From DATDUW01 sp035290185 (lineage in GTDB: Bacteria > Patescibacteriota > Patescibacteriia > UBA9934 > GWF2-40-263): a DNA stretch of 42,672 nucleotides. Positions 39,910 to 42,672 of the stretch are shown in pieces; position 1 is the stretch's first letter, and every line of letters starts with the position of its first letter. The position numbers and the translations under genes were made by a program. The DNA lies in assembly GCA_035290185.1 (NCBI GenBank), contig DATDUW010000016.1:1-42672 (forward strand), read 5' to 3'. The notes below the pieces were generated by a model. That model was not told the origin of the DNA. It ran no database searches and worked only from the letters and a program-made list of their open reading frames with translations.

Positions 39910-41499
39910 CTATAGCAACGATTGTCCGGTCATTTCCGTCGGTTGGGGGATGTTCAAGACGGAAAGAATCGTCGGAGCCACGTCTGCCAACATACCCACG
40001 GGAGGGACAAGGGAAAGATCCCCATCTGGCACAGGTCCAGAAGGAGCCTGAACGCCCTCAAACGCCTTTCCGATCACAAGAAAGGGCACAGGGTTGGTTG
40101 AGTGTTCCTTGTCCATCTCTCCCGTCCGGAGGTTGCGTACTTCCTCGACATTGCCGTGGTCGGCCGTGAGGAACGCCACGCCCCCTTTTTCAAAAACAGC
40201 CGACAAAATCCTGGCCAAACACGCATCCACGGACTCATTGGCCTTAATGCTGGCCTCCAAATTTCCCGTGTGACTCACCATGTCTGGATTCGCAAAATTC
40301 ACAACGAAAAAATCATTGTTTCCTTTTTCAATTTCCTTCACCACTCGGTCCGTCAGTGCATAAATACTCATTTCTGGCGTCTGATCGTAAGAAGCCACCC
40401 GTGGGGACGGAATGATGGCGCGATCCTCACCTGGAAACGGCTGTTCCCTCATCCCGTTGAGGAAAAAGGTCACATGGGCATACTTCTCTGTTTCCGCAAG
40501 GTGTAGCTGTCGAAGCCCAGCCCCAGAAAGAACCTCGGCTAAACACTTCTCAACCATCTGTGGGGCATAGGCAACCTCGACCGGCAATCCTTTTTCATAT
40601 TCGACCATGGTCACGGGAAAAAGATCGCGGACAGGTCGGCGGGAAAATTTTTCAAAGTCTGGCAAAACAAATGCCTTAGTCAACTGCCGCATGCGATCCG
40701 GACGGAAATTGAAAAAAATGACAGCGTCACCCTCGTTGACCGAACCGATGGCCTGGCCGTCTTCAACCAAGACGGTCGGAACGAATTCTTCGTCAAAAAC
40801 CCCCTTGGCATAGGAAGCTTCCAGAGCCGCCACGGGATCTTCCGCGATTTCTCCCTGGCCGAGGGTCATGGCTTCATACGCCTTCTGGGTACGATCCCAC
40901 CGATGATCACGATCCATGGCATAGAAGCGCCCGGAAAGCGACGCAATCTTCCCGATTCCAATTTCCTTCATCTTCTCCTGCAGTGTCCGGATGAAATCAA
41001 TGCCTGCATTGTAAACCGTGTCTCGCCCGTCCAAAATGGCGTGGACCCGCACATCCTTCAAGCCCTGCTGGTCCGCGAGACGAAGCAGAGCATGACAATG
41101 CTCGTCCATGGAATGGACGCGCCCGGCACTCACTAACCCGACCAGGTGAAGCGTGCGGCCATTCTTCTTCACTTGCTCTATCGCCTGCAAAAAGGCGGGG
41201 TTTTTAAAAAAGGCTCCGGCAGCAATATCCCGGTTAATGCGTGGAAATGTTTGATAGTACACGCGCCCAGCGCCGATCGCGAGGTGGCCCACTTCAGAAT
41301 TCCCCATCTCTCCCCAGGAAAGCCCGACCTCTTCCCCGCTGGCCCGCAACGTCATGGCCGGATAGGTTTCGACGAGTTTTCGAAAAAATGGCATCTTGGC
41401 TCTGGTTACGGCATTGCCCTCACTGTCCGGTGCCACACCGAACCCGTCGATAATGAGGAGAACCGCTGGTTTTGGGCGTTTGAAAGACTGATTTTCCAT
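39910..41499 (-). CDS. gpmI: Cofactor-independent phosphoglycerate mutase
   Basis: Interconverts 3- and 2-phosphoglycerate in glycolysis using two metal ions. The alkaline phosphatase-like metal sites are present: LLIIDGFGVAPDSEGNAV, the nucleophile Ser68 in GNSEVGH, VNFANPDMVSHTGN and FLTADHGNVEEV. The inserted transferase domain (HLVGLVSAGRVHSMDEH, HAILDGRDT, RFYAMDRDHRWDR) is complete. The length of 529 residues is normal. It shows the cell retains lower glycolysis. It is transcribed from a promoter with a good -10 just upstream. Confidence 0.97.
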   Translation of the reverse strand: MENQSFKRPKPAVLLIIDGFGVAPDSEGNAVTRAKMPFFRKLVETYPAMTLRASGEEVGLSWGEMGNSEVGHLAIGAGRVYYQTFPRINRDIAAGAFFKNPAFLQAIEQVKKNGRTLHLVGLVSAGRVHSMDEHCHALLRLADQQGLKDVRVHAILDGRDTVYNAGIDFIRTLQEKMKEIGIGKIASLSGRFYAMDRDHRWDRTQKAYEAMTLGQGEIAEDPVAALEASYAKGVFDEEFVPTVLVEDGQAIGSVNEGDAVIFFNFRPDRMRQLTKAFVLPDFEKFSRRPVRDLFPVTMVEYEKGLPVEVAYAPQMVEKCLAEVLSGAGLRQLHLAETEKYAHVTFFLNGMREQPFPGEDRAIIPSPRVASYDQTPEMSIYALTDRVVKEIEKGNNDFFVVNFANPDMVSHTGNLEASIKANESVDACLARILSAVFEKGGVAFLTADHGNVEEVRNLRTGEMDKEHSTNPVPFLVIGKAFEGVQAPSGPVPDGDLSLVPPVGMLADVAPTILSVLNIPQPTEMTGQSLL

Positions 41500-41531
41500 A
41501 AAAAATTGAATGCCTTATCATTGTAGCGGAT

Positions 41532-41537
41532 CCAGGT
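41532..41537 (-). promoter_or_regulatory. Probable -10 box upstream of gpmI
   Basis: A TACAAT on the minus strand about 35 bases before the gpmI start codon fits a -10 element (position approximate within a few bases). The -35 is weak. No strong SD precedes the ATG. Confidence 0.35.
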
Positions 41538-41585
41538 CGGAAAAACGATATGGAAATGAAAGATCGGCTTGAGAAAGCCAATTTT

Positions 41586-41613
41586 AAGACCCGACACTGG
41601 TGTGTCGGGTCTT
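41586..41613. terminator. Perfect 12-bp hairpin, probable terminator
   Basis: AAGACCCGACAC pairs perfectly with GTGTCGGGTCTT around TGGT. The T-runs on either side are poor, but it lies between two minus-strand genes (the 222-residue gene and gpmI), where a terminator is expected. Confidence 0.55.
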
Positions 41614-41695
41614 ACGTTTGCGAACTCAAGTTGATTTCCGTTTTCAGAAGAGTCCAGTTCTGGAAACGACCCCGTGGGCCTGCCTTGTGTGGCCG

Positions 41696-42364
41696 CTACT
41701 CGACGACCTTTCCATGGGCATCGTAGCCCATGGCAGCTTTCCAGTAGCCGTCGACAAAGGTGGTCGAAAGGGCCCCGGCGGGGATATCCTTCTCGCTGAG
41801 CATCTGCTCAAACGAGGACAACACCACATGGTGAACCCCTTTTTCGTAGGCGGTCACTACGTCGCTCGCCCAGCCAGCAGGAACCCAAACCTGGTTCCAT
41901 TCACCAGAGGCAGGCCTCCGACCTCGGATCATTATTTTATTCAGGTCCGGAAGCCAGGCGAGATCCCCATACTGTGGGGCATCCTTGGAGAGATTGAAAT
42001 ATCTCCTCCAGACACACCACGGTTTCGTCCCGACCACCCGGGCCACATCCGAAAGCCGAACCCAACCCCACGGGTTGACTGGGCTGTCCTGGACCACCCC
42101 GTACTTCCAGGAGTCCCGGAACATCTTAACCCTGACAGCCTTATCCGGGCTGTCGAAAAGATGGTCGTTTCGGGACCTCCACACAAACGCGGAGGAGTTG
42201 AAAACATCTTCGAACCTCTTTAGCTCGAAATACTCGAGCAAGAGGTCACAACCAAAAATCTTCTCCACTTCCGAACCCCTCCCCCATCCTCTGTCATCAA
42301 ACGGGGAGGGTCCCAACAGACGTGACAACACCCTCCCGATCTCGATAAATTTCTTCGCATCCAT
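41696..42364 (-). CDS. Hypothetical protein, 222 aa
   Basis: Unrecognised. A soluble mixed alpha/beta protein, unusually rich in Trp (about 12, for example WKYGVVQDSPVNPWGWV and WCVWRRYF). It has no signal peptide or membrane helix. The middle, RVGWVRLSDVARVVG-like VRLSDVARVVGTKPWCVWRR, reads like a helix-turn-helix and might bind DNA. The ATG at 42364 has a strong SD (AAGGAG, five bases away). It appears monocistronic, ending before the hairpin at 41586-41613. Function unknown. Confidence 0.65.
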   Translation of the reverse strand: MDAKKFIEIGRVLSRLLGPSPFDDRGWGRGSEVEKIFGCDLLLEYFELKRFEDVFNSSAFVWRSRNDHLFDSPDKAVRVKMFRDSWKYGVVQDSPVNPWGWVRLSDVARVVGTKPWCVWRRYFNLSKDAPQYGDLAWLPDLNKIMIRGRRPASGEWNQVWVPAGWASDVVTAYEKGVHHVVLSSFEQMLSEKDIPAGALSTTFVDGYWKAAMGYDAHGKVVE

Positions 42365-42498
42365 GGCATTCTCCTTTCACAGATCCCGCTTGTTGCCATT
42401 TCAAACGGGCGGAGGTTGTGCCAGCTCCAACCAAGAGCCGGCTTATGCAAGACCAACAGACGCTGATCTGCCTACAGAATACAACGAATTTCTATCCT

Positions 42499-42618
42499 AT
42501 GAGCAAACCAGGTCTGTTAAATCAAAAAAAGCGAGTTAATAGACATTTTGGGTTGCTCAAAACATTGTTTTTTGGCTCAGGTAAGCCTAGAGTAGAAGAT
42601 ATTTTGTATGACACATAA
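42499..42618 (+). CDS. Possible short basic protein, 39 aa
   Basis: A 39-codon frame starting MSKPGLLNQKKRVNRHFGLL and ending GSGKPRVEDILYDT. The same frame is open upstream to 42418. Support is limited: it is more AT-rich than its surroundings, and its stop codon runs directly into a strong terminator. It has no clear SD and no recognised relative. The remaining bases from 42365 to 42498 show only the SD and upstream region of the 222-residue gene. Confidence 0.3.
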   Translation: MSKPGLLNQKKRVNRHFGLLKTLFFGSGKPRVEDILYDT

Positions 42619-42645
42619 AAAACTGCCCTTTTTGTGGCAGTTTTT
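42617..42645. terminator. Terminator with A/T-flanked hairpin
   Basis: AAAACTGCC pairs with GGCAGTTTT around CTTTTTGT, with A-runs before and T-runs after. It can act on both strands, so it may also end a minus-strand gene beyond the window. Confidence 0.75.
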
Positions 42646-42672
42646 CCGTTAAAAAGAATGGTCGGAGGAGAG

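Noticed and set aside
1..42672. CRISPR arrays, tRNA genes and stop-codon recoding.
   Set aside because: No regularly spaced repeats and no T-loop-like GTTCGAATC blocks with a matching acceptor stem were seen by eye. UGA ends many genes, including ATGA overlaps, so it is a stop codon here. A tRNA search program could still find a divergent gene.

Overview
The window looks like a chromosomal segment of a Patescibacteria (Candidate Phyla Radiation) bacterium that uses the standard genetic code. Several genes are joined through ATGA overlaps in which UGA acts as stop, so this is not a UGA-recoding lineage. The lineage call rests on shortened or divergent housekeeping genes (TsaB, MetK, an archaeal-type UMP kinase), a DUF5652 protein, Cys-protease and PP2C-like membrane proteins of a kind common in this group, and the lack of long biosynthetic operons. 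No rRNA, tRNA or CRISPR array was found.

Layout. 1-2.2 kb: small unknown genes, a broken UDP-glucose dehydrogenase start, an acyl carrier protein (ACP) and a two-helix membrane protein that may be joined to the ACP by a -1 frameshift. 2.2-5.1 kb: leucyl-tRNA synthetase carrying a complete Nudix hydrolase domain. 5.2-7.2 kb: a 66-codon gene with its own promoter, leader hairpin and terminator, an AstE/AspA-like deacylase, and a MazG-like pyrophosphohydrolase. 7.3-10.6 kb (minus): glycosyltransferase, MscS-related membrane protein, TsaB and a winged-helix regulator. 10.7-14.0 kb (plus): a large PP2C-like pseudophosphatase/beta-propeller membrane protein and a PLP enzyme. 14.0-20.5 kb (minus): rplJ-rplL behind an L10 leader, preceded by a RecB-like nuclease, C39-like peptidase, membrane protein, xseA, xseB and UMP kinase. 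20.6-26.0 kb: an isolated unknown 417-residue gene, cyclophilin lipoprotein, DUF5652 protein, Lys/Ala-rich tail-anchored protein, SOD, MetK and an orphan response regulator. 26.2-33.9 kb: lexA with paired operators, an RskA-like protein, malic enzyme, UvrD helicase, a lipoprotein, MltG and ManC.

33.9-38.5 kb is an AT-richer accessory island on the minus strand: BRO-N antirepressor-like protein, a frameshifted TIGR02391-like remnant, an EcoRI-type adenine methyltransferase, a DUF262-HNH nuclease and a DUF2130 coiled-coil protein. It looks like a restriction-modification or defence module. 38.6-42.6 kb returns to core genes: PAP2 phosphatase, endonuclease III, cofactor-independent phosphoglycerate mutase, then an unknown 222-residue gene and a possible short gene.

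The most unusual items are the Nudix insertion in LeuRS, the U_UUU_UUG slippery sequence that would anchor an ACP to the membrane, the paired inverted GTTC-N7-GTTC boxes at lexA, the apparent attenuator before the 66-codon gene, and the DUF262-HNH/EcoRI-methylase island. All family calls come from reading motifs by eye; no database search was run.
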